From JAFDWI01 sp964595905 (GTDB taxonomy: Bacteria; Actinomycetota; Acidimicrobiia; Acidimicrobiales; Iamiaceae): a stretch of DNA of 29,370 nt. Each line of letters begins with the position of its first letter. Position 1 is the stretch's first letter. A program made the position numbers and the translations under genes. Location: NCBI GenBank assembly GCA_964595905.1, contig CAZQSU010000034.1:1-29370 (forward strand), in the 5' to 3' direction. The notes beneath the pieces are model-generated. The model worked only from the letters and a program-made list of their open reading frames with translations. It did not search any database and had not been told where the DNA came from. Shown here one piece after another: positions 7,347 to 15,737 of the stretch.

Positions 7347-7814
7347 ATGCGCTTTCGGCGGTCCGTCAAGGCCTGTGGCGACGGCACCCTCGAGATCCGA
7401 CTGGGCAGTGCCGAGCGCGCGTTGTTGAGCCAGGTCGCCGACGACCTGGCCGACGAGCTCGACCAGCCCGACGATCCGACGTTGCAGCGGCTGTTCCCAC
7501 CCGGCTACTCCGACGACGCGGTCCGCGACGCCGGTTACCAGATGATGATGGGCGACGAGCTCCGGCAACGCCACCTGGCTGCGCTGCGTTCCCTCGCGGC
7601 GACTTCGGGCGCCGATCGGCTCGATCCGGCGCAGGCCGAATCGTGGTTGCGCTCGATCAACGCCGTCCGGCTCGTGCTGGGCACACGTCTGGGCATCTCC
7701 GACGACGACCAGACCGTGCGGATCCGCCGCGGCGATCCCGACCTGGGTTCGTGGGTGGCCTACGACTTTCTCAGCAGGCTCCTCGACGACCTGATCACCG
7801 CGATGAGCCTGTGA
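7347..7814 (+). CDS. DUF2017 family protein
   Basis: A 155-residue soluble, acidic helical protein. Proteins of this type (DUF2017) commonly sit next to clpS in actinobacteria, and the sequence fits: an ERALLSQVADDLADEL helix, RLFPPGYSDD, a LRQRHLAALRSL helix, AESWLRSINAVRLVLGTRLGI, and a final YDFLSRLLDDLITAM helix. The biochemical role is unknown; the recurrent pairing suggests a link to Clp proteolysis. The start may be GTG 7341, which has GAGG at a better distance, or ATG 7347. It begins 17 bases after the clpS stop, so the two are probably co-transcribed with ctaA. Confidence 0.85.
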   Translation: MRFRRSVKACGDGTLEIRLGSAERALLSQVADDLADELDQPDDPTLQRLFPPGYSDDAVRDAGYQMMMGDELRQRHLAALRSLAATSGADRLDPAQAESWLRSINAVRLVLGTRLGISDDDQTVRIRRGDPDLGSWVAYDFLSRLLDDLITAMSL

Positions 7815-7818
7815 CCGG

Positions 7819-7843
7819 CGCCGGGTCCGGCGCGAACCCGGCG
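7819..7843. terminator. GC-rich hairpin between convergent genes
   Basis: CGCCGGGT (7819-7826) pairs with ACCCGGCG (7836-7843) across a 9-base loop. It sits in the 45 bases between the stops of the DUF2017 gene and the convergent zinc-ribbon gene. There is no T-run, so it would have to work as a GC-only, possibly bidirectional, terminator. Confidence 0.45.
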
Positions 7844-7859
7844 TCGTGGACGCTCGCGG

Positions 7860-10256
7860 TCAGTCGCCGTGATCGCGGAAGAGCTGGTCGGCCATGTTCG
7901 AATTGCAGCGCGCCCCCGCGGCGAGCGTCAGGTCACGGTAGGTGTCACCGCGACGCGACCCGAGAGCTTCGAGCTGGTCGGGTTGGGCCAACGCCACCGC
8001 CTCGGCGCCCATGCACCACGCGACGTGGGGTTCGAACACCGGCCCGTTGACGCCGTTGGGGATCTTCTTCCCATCGTGGTAGTAGCCCGCGGCGAGGCGT
8101 GACCGGGTGACCGCGGCGGTCACCGCCGAGGCGAGATCGTTCCGTAGCGCCTGGTCGGTCGACGGGCCACGGTCGCACGCGGTGACCTCGACGCTGACGG
8201 TGCCATCGGGCGCCACCTCGACGTCGCCTCCGGGCATCGCGTCCCTCCACTGGCGCAGCGTGCCCATGAGCAGCACGGCCTGGGACTCGTCGCTGCCGCG
8301 GATCACGTCGCTGACGCACACCCTGCCGTCGGACCTCCGGTACGCGACGTAGGTGTCTCCCGCCCACCGATCGACGAACCCGAGCGCCTCGTCGTGCGCG
8401 TTCTGGCCATCGAGATGCGCGGCGAGCAGCAGGTACCAGGTCTGTGCACCGATCGTGCCCTCGTCGAGCTTCTCCGCGCCGTCGGGAACCTCGGGCTCCG
8501 GCCCGACGAGCGGTCCACGGCCGTCGAAGTACGCCATCGGGAGCATGATCTGCTGGGAGGCCACCGGCGGCGCCCCGACGAGCGAGTTCTCTGCCGCGAC
8601 ACCGCGGACGTCCCGGACGAGTTCGACGAACGGTTCACCGAGTCGGGTCTGCAGATCGGTGCGTGCGTCGACGAACGCCGTCTCCGGATCCGTGTCTGCA
8701 CCGGCCGTCGAGGCATCGTCGGCGGCGGCCGCGGTTCCGTCGTTCCCGCGCGGCGCGTCGCGCTGGTGGACGTAGTCCGACCGCATGAGCGCCGCGGTAC
8801 CCATGACCACGTCGAACCGCGGGTTCTCGGCGATGCTGGTGGACCGTAGTGACGACAGGTCCGCGCGTTGATCGTCGAGCGCGATCGACAAGGCGCCGGC
8901 GAGGCCCTGTCGCAGAACCTCGGCGTCGGTGCCACCGCGTAGGACGAGTCGCTGGTGGTCGAGGTCGTAGAACGCGCCCAACTCCGGCCGTTGGGCAGCG
9001 ACCGCCTGGAGCTGAGCCGACGGATCACCCTGCACCGCTCCCAACGCACGCCACATCTCGGTCTGCTCGGTGAGCCCCTTCCGGACCGACGACTTGGCGG
9101 GCCGACCGGCCTCGGCGACGGCGGCGGCGTAGTCGTCGCCGCCGAGTGTCAGGACCGTGACCGGATGCTCGAAGGGCATCTTGCGCTCCTTGGCCACCCA
9201 GTCGGCCATCTGCTGGGTGTTCGCCGCCCACTGGGACGGGTGGCCCGCGTCACGGTCGCGCAGTTCGACGCCCGCTGCGAGGATGAAGAGGATCAGGACG
9301 ATTCCCGCCACCAGCAGCCGCGCCTCACGGGAGAGCACCGCCTGACGTTTGGGTTTGCCTTCGGGCCGGATCGGTGCGTCCCATGCATCGGCTCCGGCAG
9401 GCTCCCAGTTGACGGTGACGTCATCCCGGGACGCAACCGGCTCGATGTCGTGACCCCACGTTCCGCCGGCGGCCGACGACGAAGCAGAGCTCTCATCGAC
9501 GTTGGGCGGCTCGGTGCCGATGCCCACCGTGGCCGATGCCGCCGGCGCGCTCCCCGGTGCGACTCCGTGCCCCCCCGCGGACCCACCCGGGGACCCGGTG
9601 CCCGACGGCGCCTGCGTGGTCCCGGGTTCGGGATACCACGAGACCGGCTCCAGACCCGCCGGCCCCGAATCGTCCGCCTCCGGCGACGACCCCGGCTCGG
9701 GATACCACGAGACCGGCTCCAGACCCGCGGGCCCCTGGTCCCAGTCCCAGGAATCGGCGGATGGTTCGGTCGGGTCGAGCGTTTCGGTACCCGACGAATC
9801 GCCGCTCGACGCCACGGTCGGAGCCGGGCCCGGCGCCCAGGTCGCGCCGGCGCCTTCGACGGGAACGAGTGAGCCGTCCGTCAGCGGCATCGTGCCGGCG
9901 GACGATCCCCAGGCGTGGGTCGGGTCGCCGACGTCGAACGAGCTTCCGGCAGCGAACGGATCGCCCGTGTCGCCTGACGGGGACCACACGTCGGGAAGCG
10001 CCGATCCGGGTGGGGCCGGCGGACGCTCGGCGACCGGTGGCGCCCCGTCGACGTTCGAGCCGACCGTCGGATCGGCACCCCAGGGCGCCGCGCCGGTCAC
10101 CGGCGCGTCCGCGCTGACCAGTTCATCGGGGTCGACGGTCGCGCCGATCCGATCGATCCGGAGCGTGGCGCCACAGAACTTGCATGCGTGCCAGTCCCCG
10201 AACACCCGGGCCCGACAACTCGGGCAGATGAGGACGTCGCCGCTCATGGCCGCCAT
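7860..10256 (-). CDS. Zinc-ribbon, single-pass membrane protein with a degenerate metallopeptidase-like extracellular domain
   Basis: A 798-residue protein. The N-terminus holds a zinc ribbon (CPSC 11-14, CKFC 25-28). A long Pro/Gly/Ser/Ala-rich linker follows, including two copies of a 23-residue repeat with GLEPVSWYPEPG. One membrane helix lies near 314-333. The remaining 460 or so residues are predicted outside the membrane. Around 430-465, FYDLDHQRLVLRGG followed by VLRQGLAGAL-IALDDQ-ADL resembles actinobacterial peptidase-like proteins that read HELTHALxDQ. Here the HExxH positions are Gln450, Gly451 and Gly454. The C-terminal part has Cys residues that could form disulfides. A start at ATG 10247 is equally possible. 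I cannot name a function. Confidence 0.85.
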   Translation of the reverse strand: MAAMSGDVLICPSCRARVFGDWHACKFCGATLRIDRIGATVDPDELVSADAPVTGAAPWGADPTVGSNVDGAPPVAERPPAPPGSALPDVWSPSGDTGDPFAAGSSFDVGDPTHAWGSSAGTMPLTDGSLVPVEGAGATWAPGPAPTVASSGDSSGTETLDPTEPSADSWDWDQGPAGLEPVSWYPEPGSSPEADDSGPAGLEPVSWYPEPGTTQAPSGTGSPGGSAGGHGVAPGSAPAASATVGIGTEPPNVDESSASSSAAGGTWGHDIEPVASRDDVTVNWEPAGADAWDAPIRPEGKPKRQAVLSREARLLVAGIVLILFILAAGVELRDRDAGHPSQWAANTQQMADWVAKERKMPFEHPVTVLTLGGDDYAAAVAEAGRPAKSSVRKGLTEQTEMWRALGAVQGDPSAQLQAVAAQRPELGAFYDLDHQRLVLRGGTDAEVLRQGLAGALSIALDDQRADLSSLRSTSIAENPRFDVVMGTAALMRSDYVHQRDAPRGNDGTAAAADDASTAGADTDPETAFVDARTDLQTRLGEPFVELVRDVRGVAAENSLVGAPPVASQQIMLPMAYFDGRGPLVGPEPEVPDGAEKLDEGTIGAQTWYLLLAAHLDGQNAHDEALGFVDRWAGDTYVAYRRSDGRVCVSDVIRGSDESQAVLLMGTLRQWRDAMPGGDVEVAPDGTVSVEVTACDRGPSTDQALRNDLASAVTAAVTRSRLAAGYYHDGKKIPNGVNGPVFEPHVAWCMGAEAVALAQPDQLEALGSRRGDTYRDLTLAAGARCNSNMADQLFRDHGD
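9622..9735. repeat. Tandem 69-bp direct repeat within a coding linker
   Basis: A 31-base identical core occurs at 9629-9659 and 9698-9728, with near-identical flanks. The 69-base period is in frame, giving two 23-residue protein units in the Pro-rich linker of the zinc-ribbon protein. It looks like a recent in-frame duplication. Confidence 0.85.
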
Positions 10257-10664
10257 CCGCCGGTCGCGATCGGCGACCGCCCCGCGGGAACGCGCATCGG
10301 CCCGGCCGACCCCCGTCGCGGGGTCCCCGGATCAAAAGCGATGGCGCAACTGGTCATGGACGACCTCGTGACGGTGGGAAGGGGTCGGTCGATCCGGGGG
10401 GCACGACTGTGTGCGTCCTGCTCTGTGCGCGTCAGCGCGGCCAGTCCGAGCCCTCCGGTCCATCTCCACATCGGCGGCGGGCGGCGCCGATTGAGCTTTG
10501 GCGGAGCCACGACGACGAAGACCCGCTGCCCGTCGCGACGGCGCGATCGGAGCCGGCGCCGACCGCGGACGGGCCCGGCGTCGACGACCGGCCCGGAGCC
10601 GGCGCGCGACATCGCTGATCGGGGCCTGCTGTTGGTAGGCTCGCCGACTCATCGGTGTCACCAT
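10257..10664. other. Gene-free interval upstream of tRNA-Glu
   Basis: About 400 bases between the start of the minus-strand zinc-ribbon gene and tRNA-Glu. All six frames give only Arg/Pro-rich readings with no recognisable domain, so I call no gene. It contains an inverted repeat CGGTCGC/GCGACCG (10261-10267 and 10273-10279, 5-base centre) just before the zinc-ribbon start, and the tRNA promoter near its right end. Confidence 0.6.
10636..10641 (+). promoter_or_regulatory. Probable -10 of tRNA-Glu
   Basis: TAGGCT lies 23 bases before the mature tRNA 5' end, leaving a leader of about 16 bases for processing. It matches the -10 hexamers before ctaA, the LysR gene and the methyltransferase. No good -35 is visible. 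Confidence 0.5.
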
Positions 10665-10740
10665 GCCCCCATCGTCCAGCGGCCTAGGACGCCTGCCTTT
10701 CACGCAGGTAACACGGGTTCGAATCCCGTTGGGGGTGCCA
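10665..10740 (+). tRNA. tRNA-Glu (anticodon TTC)
   Basis: A 76-base cloverleaf with encoded CCA. The acceptor stem GCCCCCA pairs with TGGGGGT (first pair G-U, common in tRNA-Glu). The anticodon stem CCTGC/GCAGG encloses a loop with TTC, and the T arm is ACGGG-TTCGAAT-CCCGT. Anticodon and identity are clear. Confidence 0.97.
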
Positions 10741-10761
10741 CTGTGCCCGGCGCATCCGCTC

Positions 10762-11499
10762 CTACCAGAACAGGAAGCCGATGCCGAGGAGGGCGAGACA
10801 GGCGCCGTAGGCCCGCTCCAGCCGGATCGCGTCGGTGTGCAACGCGACTCGGGCGCCGAGTGGGGCCATGAGGATCGAGCCGGCTCCGTAGACGGCGATC
10901 ACGCTCCAGTCGAGATGGCCGAGGAACTGATGGACCACGGTACCGGGGATCGCCAGGGCACTGGCCACGATCAGTGACGTGCCGAACGATTCCTTGACCG
11001 GCATCGCGAGCACCGTGATGAACAGCGGCGCGAGCAGTGATCCTCCCGAGTTCGCGAGCAGCCCGGCGGTGACGCCGACCGCCAGGGCGATCACGATCGT
11101 GCGCATCCTGCGGTGCGGGACGTCTCGGGTGACTTCGGCGCTGTGTGCCGGCCCGAGCAGAAATCGGATCCCGATCGCGGCGATGAGCACGTCGGTGGCC
11201 TGGACCAGCATCGAGCCGTCGATCCAACGGGTCGCGACGGCGCCGACGATCGTGGCCGGGACACCGAAGAAGAGGCTCCAGCGCATCAGGTCACGGTCGA
11301 TCATCCCCGCTCGCGCATAGGGCCGGGACGCGACCAGCGTTCCGGGAATGGTCGCGGGCAACGGCGCGGCGACCGCCACGACCGGCGGGACGCCGACGGC
11401 GGCGAGGATCGGAGTTGCGACCGCGGAGCCGCCCTTGCCGAACAGTCCGGCGAGGAACCCGGTCCCCACCCCGATGAGCGCGATCACGATCCAATCCAC
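10762..11499 (-). CDS. TauE/SafE family membrane transporter (DUF81)
   Basis: A 245-residue transporter of the TauE/SafE family, whose members export sulfite, sulfoacetate or similar organosulfur anions. It has about eight helices in two repeated halves. Each half begins with the family's glycine-rich motif: GTGFLAGLFGKGGS near residues 12-25 and GVTAGLLANSGGSLLAP near 139-155. The frame opens with GTG at 11499 and stops with TAG. It is divergent from a LysR regulator 70 bases away, an arrangement that usually means the regulator controls the transporter. The substrate cannot be read from the sequence. Confidence 0.88.
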   Translation of the reverse strand: MDWIVIALIGVGTGFLAGLFGKGGSAVATPILAAVGVPPVVAVAAPLPATIPGTLVASRPYARAGMIDRDLMRWSLFFGVPATIVGAVATRWIDGSMLVQATDVLIAAIGIRFLLGPAHSAEVTRDVPHRRMRTIVIALAVGVTAGLLANSGGSLLAPLFITVLAMPVKESFGTSLIVASALAIPGTVVHQFLGHLDWSVIAVYGAGSILMAPLGARVALHTDAIRLERAYGACLALLGIGFLFW

Positions 11500-11557
11500 G
11501 TCTGCACTGAACCGCCGATCTTCCCATAGGTCAACATGAAAGTTCCTGTTACTCCGA

Positions 11558-11572
11558 TAGGCTCTGCTTATG
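11558..11572 (+). promoter_or_regulatory. -10 and leaderless start of the LysR gene
   Basis: TAGGCT at 11558-11563 is followed by 6 bases and ATG at 11570. The pentamer ATAGG occurs twice in the divergent intergenic region (from 11526 and from 11557), but I see no convincing LysR box. Confidence 0.5.
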
Positions 11573-12436
11573 AATCTGCACCAGGTCGCCTACGTGGTCG
11601 CCGCCGCCGACCTCGGGAGCTTCACCCGCGCCGCCGCATCGATCCCGGTGACCCAGCCGTCGCTCTCGCAAGGCATCCGCACCCTCGAACGGGAATTGGG
11701 GACGCCCCTGTTCGACCGGATCGGCCGGACGGTCCGCCTCACCGCGGCCGGAGAGGCCTTCGTGGGTCCGGCTCGACGACTGCTGCGAGACGCGGCGGTC
11801 GCCCGCGATGCCGTGGCCGACGTGGCCGGGCTCCGGTCGGGGCGCCTCGACGTGGTGACGCTGCACACTCTGGCGGTCGATCCGCTCGCCACGATGGTCG
11901 GCGCCTTCCGCGCCCGCCATCCCGGTGTGGCCGTGCACATCGCCGAACCCGACGCGGCCGACGCGGCGATCGAAGGCGTCCACGACGGAGGCTTCGAGAT
12001 CGGCCTCGTCGAACTTCCCGCAGCGGCTGGACTCGTCGTGCACGAACTCGCGGCTCAGGAACTGCTCGCGGTGTGCCCGCCGGGCACGCCGATCGTCGAC
12101 GGGCGCCTGCCGGTGCAACGTCTCGCCGAGATGCCCCTGATCACGACGCCGGTCGGCACCGCCACCCGTCGGCTGCTCGACGACGCGTGCGCCGCCGCCG
12201 GCGTGACGTCCACCGTGGCCGTGGAGACCGGACACCGCGAGGCACTGCTTCCGTTGGTCCTGGCCGGTGCGGGTACGACGTTCCTGCCTTCACCTCGCGC
12301 GCGGATTGCCGTTTCGGAGGGTGCGGTGGTCGCGTCGGTCGATCCGCCACTCGACCGCAAGATCGGCCTCATCCACCGAGACGGTCCCCTGTCTCCGGCC
12401 GCGGCTGCCTTCGTCGACCTGGCGGTCGCGGCCTGA
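11570..12436 (+). CDS. LysR-family transcriptional regulator
   Basis: A 288-residue regulator. Residues 1-60 form the winged helix-turn-helix typical of the family: MNLHQVAYVVAAADLGSFTRAA, then VTQPSLSQGIRTLERELGTPLFDRIGRTVRLTAAGE. The remainder is the periplasmic-binding-protein-like effector domain, with RLDVVTLHTLAVDPLATMVGAFRARHPGV starting its first lobe. It is divergent from the TauE/SafE transporter and probably senses a related small molecule; the ligand is unknown. It lacks a ribosome site and may be leaderless. It is convergent with the MarR gene. Confidence 0.95.
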   Translation: MNLHQVAYVVAAADLGSFTRAAASIPVTQPSLSQGIRTLERELGTPLFDRIGRTVRLTAAGEAFVGPARRLLRDAAVARDAVADVAGLRSGRLDVVTLHTLAVDPLATMVGAFRARHPGVAVHIAEPDAADAAIEGVHDGGFEIGLVELPAAAGLVVHELAAQELLAVCPPGTPIVDGRLPVQRLAEMPLITTPVGTATRRLLDDACAAAGVTSTVAVETGHREALLPLVLAGAGTTFLPSPRARIAVSEGAVVASVDPPLDRKIGLIHRDGPLSPAAAAFVDLAVAA

Positions 12437-12477
12437 GCGGCCGCCATCGGGGCCGGGCGCGCGGCACCAGGACCGTC

Positions 12478-12525
12478 AACCGGGTTCCGGCCGGTTCACG
12501 TCGGCGGGCGAAGGGGACCGCCGAC
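12478..12525. terminator. Two tandem hairpins between convergent LysR and MarR genes
   Basis: AACCGG (12478-12483) pairs with CCGGTT (12491-12496), and GTCGGCGG (12500-12507) pairs with CCGCCGAC (12518-12525). Both lie in the 106-base gap between facing stop codons. No T-run is present; termination is a positional inference. Confidence 0.4.
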
Positions 12526-12542
12526 CCGCAATCCGATGCGGC

Positions 12543-12956
12543 TCAGTCGCTCTCGGGGAGATTCACCGACGCGAACGACTCGGCGAGCACCCGAAGTTCG
12601 GTCACGTGGGAGGCGGTGAGTTCGTCGAGCGCGTCCTGGCCGGGCTTCTGCAGCCTGATCCGTACGATCCGGCCGTCCTCGGCGTCGGACATCCGCTCGA
12701 CGAGCCCGGCCGCCTCGGCGCGGTCGATCAACCCGACGGCCGAGTGGTGCCGGATCTGCAGATGTTCGGCGAGTTCGCCGATGGTCGGCAACGACTCTGC
12801 GGGGTGCCCCCGCACCGCGAGCAGCAGTTGGTGCTGCGCGGGGGTGAGGCCCACCTCCTTCGCCCGGCCTTCGCTCCAGTGCAGAAACCGGCGGAGCCGG
12901 TCGCGCAAGGCGAGAATCTCGCGATAGTCGTCATCATCGAACTGCGGCGTCGTCAT
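12543..12956 (-). CDS. MarR-family transcriptional regulator
   Basis: A 137-residue regulator with the MarR winged-helix fold. It has an N-terminal dimerisation helix (YREILALRDRLRRFLHWSE), LTPAQHQLLLAVRGH, the recognition region TIGELAEHLQIRHHSAVGLIDRAEAAGLVER, the wing DAEDGRIVRIRLQKPGQDAL, and a C-terminal dimer helix. Such proteins are small-molecule-responsive repressors; the ligand is unknown. Its ATG overlaps the stop of the ClC gene as ATGA, so it is translated from the ClC transcript and may control it. Confidence 0.93.
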   Translation of the reverse strand: MTTPQFDDDDYREILALRDRLRRFLHWSEGRAKEVGLTPAQHQLLLAVRGHPAESLPTIGELAEHLQIRHHSAVGLIDRAEAAGLVERMSDAEDGRIVRIRLQKPGQDALDELTASHVTELRVLAESFASVNLPESD

Positions 12957-14863
12957 GTCATCTCCGTTGAATCGGCGTCACGACCATCACGTCGGTAGTC
13001 AGGGGTTGGGCACACGGTAGCTTCACGGCCACCGTCCATGGGAACGCGCCGGACTTCGGGTGCCGGAGCGGCCGCTGCCGTGTCGGCGTGCTCGCCGTCG
13101 GTGCCGGATTCGCACCGAACCGATTCCGCCGCCCCGTCCGTCACCTCGTGACCCTGCCCTTCGATGGGCAGCGAGGCGTCGGCCGTCGACGTCGGGTCGG
13201 TGGTCACCTCGATCGCGGCGCGACGGTGGCTCCGGCGTCGACGTCGACGCCGGAACAGCGTCGGCGTCTGCAGATCCTGCTCCTCCAACCGACGCACGAG
13301 CGCGCCGTCGATGGCCCGTGGGCTCAACACGCCCACCGGCTCGCCGTCGGCGTACACCACGATCTCGTCGGTCGACCCGGCCAGGAACGACGCCACCGCA
13401 TCGCCCAGATAGGCGGTCGAATCGATACGCGGCAGATCGGGGTCGAGCGGCGCGTCCGGGAGCGGCTCGACCGCCTTGCCGGCGACGATCATGCGGAACG
13501 GGTCGACCTCGGTGTCGAATTCCACACGGTACCCACGGCGGAGCAACTTGTCGGTCATGAGGCGCTGGTCGAGGAACTGGTGGGTGACGAGTTCGGCGAC
13601 GGCGGTCGTGATGATCATCGGTACCAACAATTCGAAACTGCCGGTGGCCTCGAGTGCGAAGATGGCGCCGGTGAGCAGCGCCCGTGCCGACGCACCGAAG
13701 GTCGCCCCCATCGCGACGACGGCGAAGGCGGCCGGTTGGATGCCGAGACCGGGAAAGGCGTGCTCGAAGCCCATGCCGATCATGAGCCCCATGGTCGACC
13801 CGATGATGAAGATCGGAGCGAGGGTGCCTCCCGAAGTGTTCGAGGCGAGGGCGATCCACCACGAGAACAACTTGGCGACCATGAGGATCGCCGCCGCGCC
13901 CAACAGGAACCGGTCGTTCACGGCGGACTGGATCGCCCAGTAGCCCACCGACAGTGATCCGGGAACCGCGAGACCGATCAGGCCGAAACCGACGGCGCCG
14001 ACGATCGGATGGAAGAACTCGGGGATCCGCGAGCGACGGAACAGTGCCTCGAAGCCGAACAGCCCCTTGTTGAGCACCACGGCCATCACCCCGCAGGCCA
14101 CGCCGAGAATCGCGAAGATCGGGAGTTGCCAGCCGCCGGCGGTGTGGATGCCGAACGCCTGGAACAGCGGATCGGGACCGATCAGTTCGAAGTGGATCTG
14201 CGTGGCGATCCCGGTGGCGAGCAGGAGCGGCACGAGCGCCCGGAGCGACCGTTCGAACAGCAACAACTCGAAGGCGATGACGATCGCCGCGATCGGCGTG
14301 GCGAACACGCCCGCCATGCCCGCCGCCGCGCCCGTCGCGAGCGCGATGCGTCGTTCCGCGGCCGTCAACTCGAGCGCCTGGCCGATGAGCGACCCCACCG
14401 AACCGCCGGTGACGATGATCGGCCCCTCGGCACCGAACGGACCGCCGGTGCCCATGGCGATCGCCGCCGACAGCGGCTTGGCGAGCACCACCTTGGGTGG
14501 GATCCGACTGTGGTCGAACACGATCGCCTCGAGCGATTCGGGGATCCCGTGCCCCCTGATCGTCGGGGCCCATCGGGCCAGCAGACTGACGATGACCGCG
14601 CCTGCGACGGCGACCAGCAGCAGGTCCGGACCGGGGTGGTAGTGCTGCAGGTCGGGCAGGTCGAAGGCGACCTTGTGCAGGAGTGCCAAATTCGAGATGA
14701 GCCCGACCAGGTTCACGATGGCCCAGGCGGCGACACCGCCGATCACGCCCAGCACCACGCCGATGCCGGCGAGCAGGACCATCCGTCTCGGGGTCTCCCC
14801 CAGGGACACGTCGCGTTTGGCGTCGATGTCGAGTGCTCGCCTGATGATCTTCCGTGCCGTCAC
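12953..14863 (-). CDS. ClC-family chloride channel/antiporter with a long cytoplasmic tail
   Basis: A 636-residue protein of the ClC family of Cl- channels and Cl-/H+ exchangers. Selectivity-filter motifs are GHGIPE (about 104-109; GSGIP in the family), the gating-glutamate loop FGAEGP (143-148), and SGGTLAPIFIIGS. About 16 membrane-embedded segments reach to near residue 430. A cytoplasmic part with one CBS-like segment (STDEIVVYADGEPVGVLSPRAI) follows, then a run of seven arginines near 540 and a disordered acidic/Ala-rich end. GTG 14863 is chosen because TACGAT lies 6 bases upstream; a TTG at 14899 gives 12 more residues. It is coupled to the MarR gene. Confidence 0.93.
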   Translation of the reverse strand: MTARKIIRRALDIDAKRDVSLGETPRRMVLLAGIGVVLGVIGGVAAWAIVNLVGLISNLALLHKVAFDLPDLQHYHPGPDLLLVAVAGAVIVSLLARWAPTIRGHGIPESLEAIVFDHSRIPPKVVLAKPLSAAIAMGTGGPFGAEGPIIVTGGSVGSLIGQALELTAAERRIALATGAAAGMAGVFATPIAAIVIAFELLLFERSLRALVPLLLATGIATQIHFELIGPDPLFQAFGIHTAGGWQLPIFAILGVACGVMAVVLNKGLFGFEALFRRSRIPEFFHPIVGAVGFGLIGLAVPGSLSVGYWAIQSAVNDRFLLGAAAILMVAKLFSWWIALASNTSGGTLAPIFIIGSTMGLMIGMGFEHAFPGLGIQPAAFAVVAMGATFGASARALLTGAIFALEATGSFELLVPMIITTAVAELVTHQFLDQRLMTDKLLRRGYRVEFDTEVDPFRMIVAGKAVEPLPDAPLDPDLPRIDSTAYLGDAVASFLAGSTDEIVVYADGEPVGVLSPRAIDGALVRRLEEQDLQTPTLFRRRRRRRSHRRAAIEVTTDPTSTADASLPIEGQGHEVTDGAAESVRCESGTDGEHADTAAAAPAPEVRRVPMDGGREATVCPTPDYRRDGRDADSTEMT

Positions 14864-14869
14864 GATTCG

Positions 14870-14875
14870 ATCGTA
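14870..14875 (-). promoter_or_regulatory. -10 for a leaderless ClC transcript
   Basis: Minus-strand TACGAT ends 6 bases before the GTG at 14863, matching the spacing seen at other unit starts in the window. Confidence 0.45.
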
Positions 14876-14998
14876 TCGGGCAACGATGCGCAAAGCCAAA
14901 CCCGTCGAACGCCGGGCGAAAGCACTTGCGAAGGGCGATCCGGCGCGCCGACGCCGCGGCCGCGCAGGTCTCGGTGCGGGACGGGAGACTCGTCGGGA

Positions 14999-15631
14999 TC
15001 AGCGGGTGGCAACGGCCAGGAAGAGGCCGAATGCCGTGCCGTCGCGGTCCACCGTGCCGGCGTTCGACACCGTCGCATCGGCGAAGCCGGCCTGCCGAAG
15101 CCGTTCCGCGAAAGCGTCACGGTCGAAGCCGTGGTGCACGTGGGCACCTTCGCCGTGGAACGATCCGTCCTCGGCGTCGAGGTCGACCACACACAGGTGG
15201 CCGCCCGGAGCCAACAGGTCACGGAACGCCCGCAGGGTGACGTCGAGCGGATCGACGTGGTGCAGGACCATCGAGGTGACGATCAGATCGAACCACTCGC
15301 CTGCGGGCACCGGCTCGCTCGACAGATCGAGGCTCCAGATGCGTGCGCCCGCGAGACGGCCGTCGTCGACCTTGCGCTGCGCCACCGCGCGCATCCCTTC
15401 CGACGAGTCGGCGAGTGTGATCGGACCGACCGAGTCGCGCAGCGCCTCGGACACCAGCCCGGTCCCTGCGCCGTACTCGAAGAGCCGTTCGTCGCCGGCG
15501 AGAGCGACCTCCTCGGCGATCCGCCGGGCGATGTGCGCCGCCCGGGCCACCTTCGCCTCGTCGTCCCACGTCGCGGCACGCTCGTCGAAGCTGTGTCCCG
15601 CCTGGTCGTGCCCGGCGTGCTCGTGCTCCAC
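14999..15631 (-). CDS. Class I SAM-dependent methyltransferase
   Basis: A 210-residue methyltransferase. The SAM-binding motif I is LFEYGAGTGLVSEAL, followed by LADSSEGM (acidic residue binding the ribose) and FDLIVTSMVLHHVDP (motif near the active site). The usual LLAPGGHLCVVDLD strand follows. It resembles UbiE/type 11 methyltransferases; the substrate is unknown. The N-terminus is His-rich (EHEHAGHDQAGH), which might bind metal. GTG 15631 is chosen because TAGGCT lies 8 bases upstream and the residues before it look non-coding. It lies 106 bases downstream of the phosphotriesterase-like gene, on the same strand. Confidence 0.88.
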   Translation of the reverse strand: MEHEHAGHDQAGHSFDERAATWDDEAKVARAAHIARRIAEEVALAGDERLFEYGAGTGLVSEALRDSVGPITLADSSEGMRAVAQRKVDDGRLAGARIWSLDLSSEPVPAGEWFDLIVTSMVLHHVDPLDVTLRAFRDLLAPGGHLCVVDLDAEDGSFHGEGAHVHHGFDRDAFAERLRQAGFADATVSNAGTVDRDGTAFGLFLAVATR

Positions 15632-15639
15632 GCCGGACG

Positions 15640-15645
15640 AGCCTA
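15640..15645 (-). promoter_or_regulatory. -10 of the methyltransferase gene
   Basis: Minus-strand TAGGCT ends 8 bases before the GTG start at 15631. This suggests an independent, near-leaderless transcript and not read-through from the upstream hydrolase gene. Confidence 0.45.
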
Positions 15646-15737
15646 CCGACGAACGTCGCGCGCGCCCGAACACCACCGACGCAGATCGACCGTCCGGCCC
15701 GGCGCCCTCTCGCCCGGCCCATCGACGTGGCCTGCGG

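Noticed and set aside
9622..9735. CRISPR-like spacing of the direct repeats
   Set aside because: Only two copies, in frame within a coding gene, with no spacers or cas genes.
10244..10703. Several open frames upstream of and across tRNA-Glu, on both strands
   Set aside because: They are Arg/Pro-rich, cross the tRNA or its promoter, and show no domain or ribosome site; typical of GC-rich noncoding DNA.
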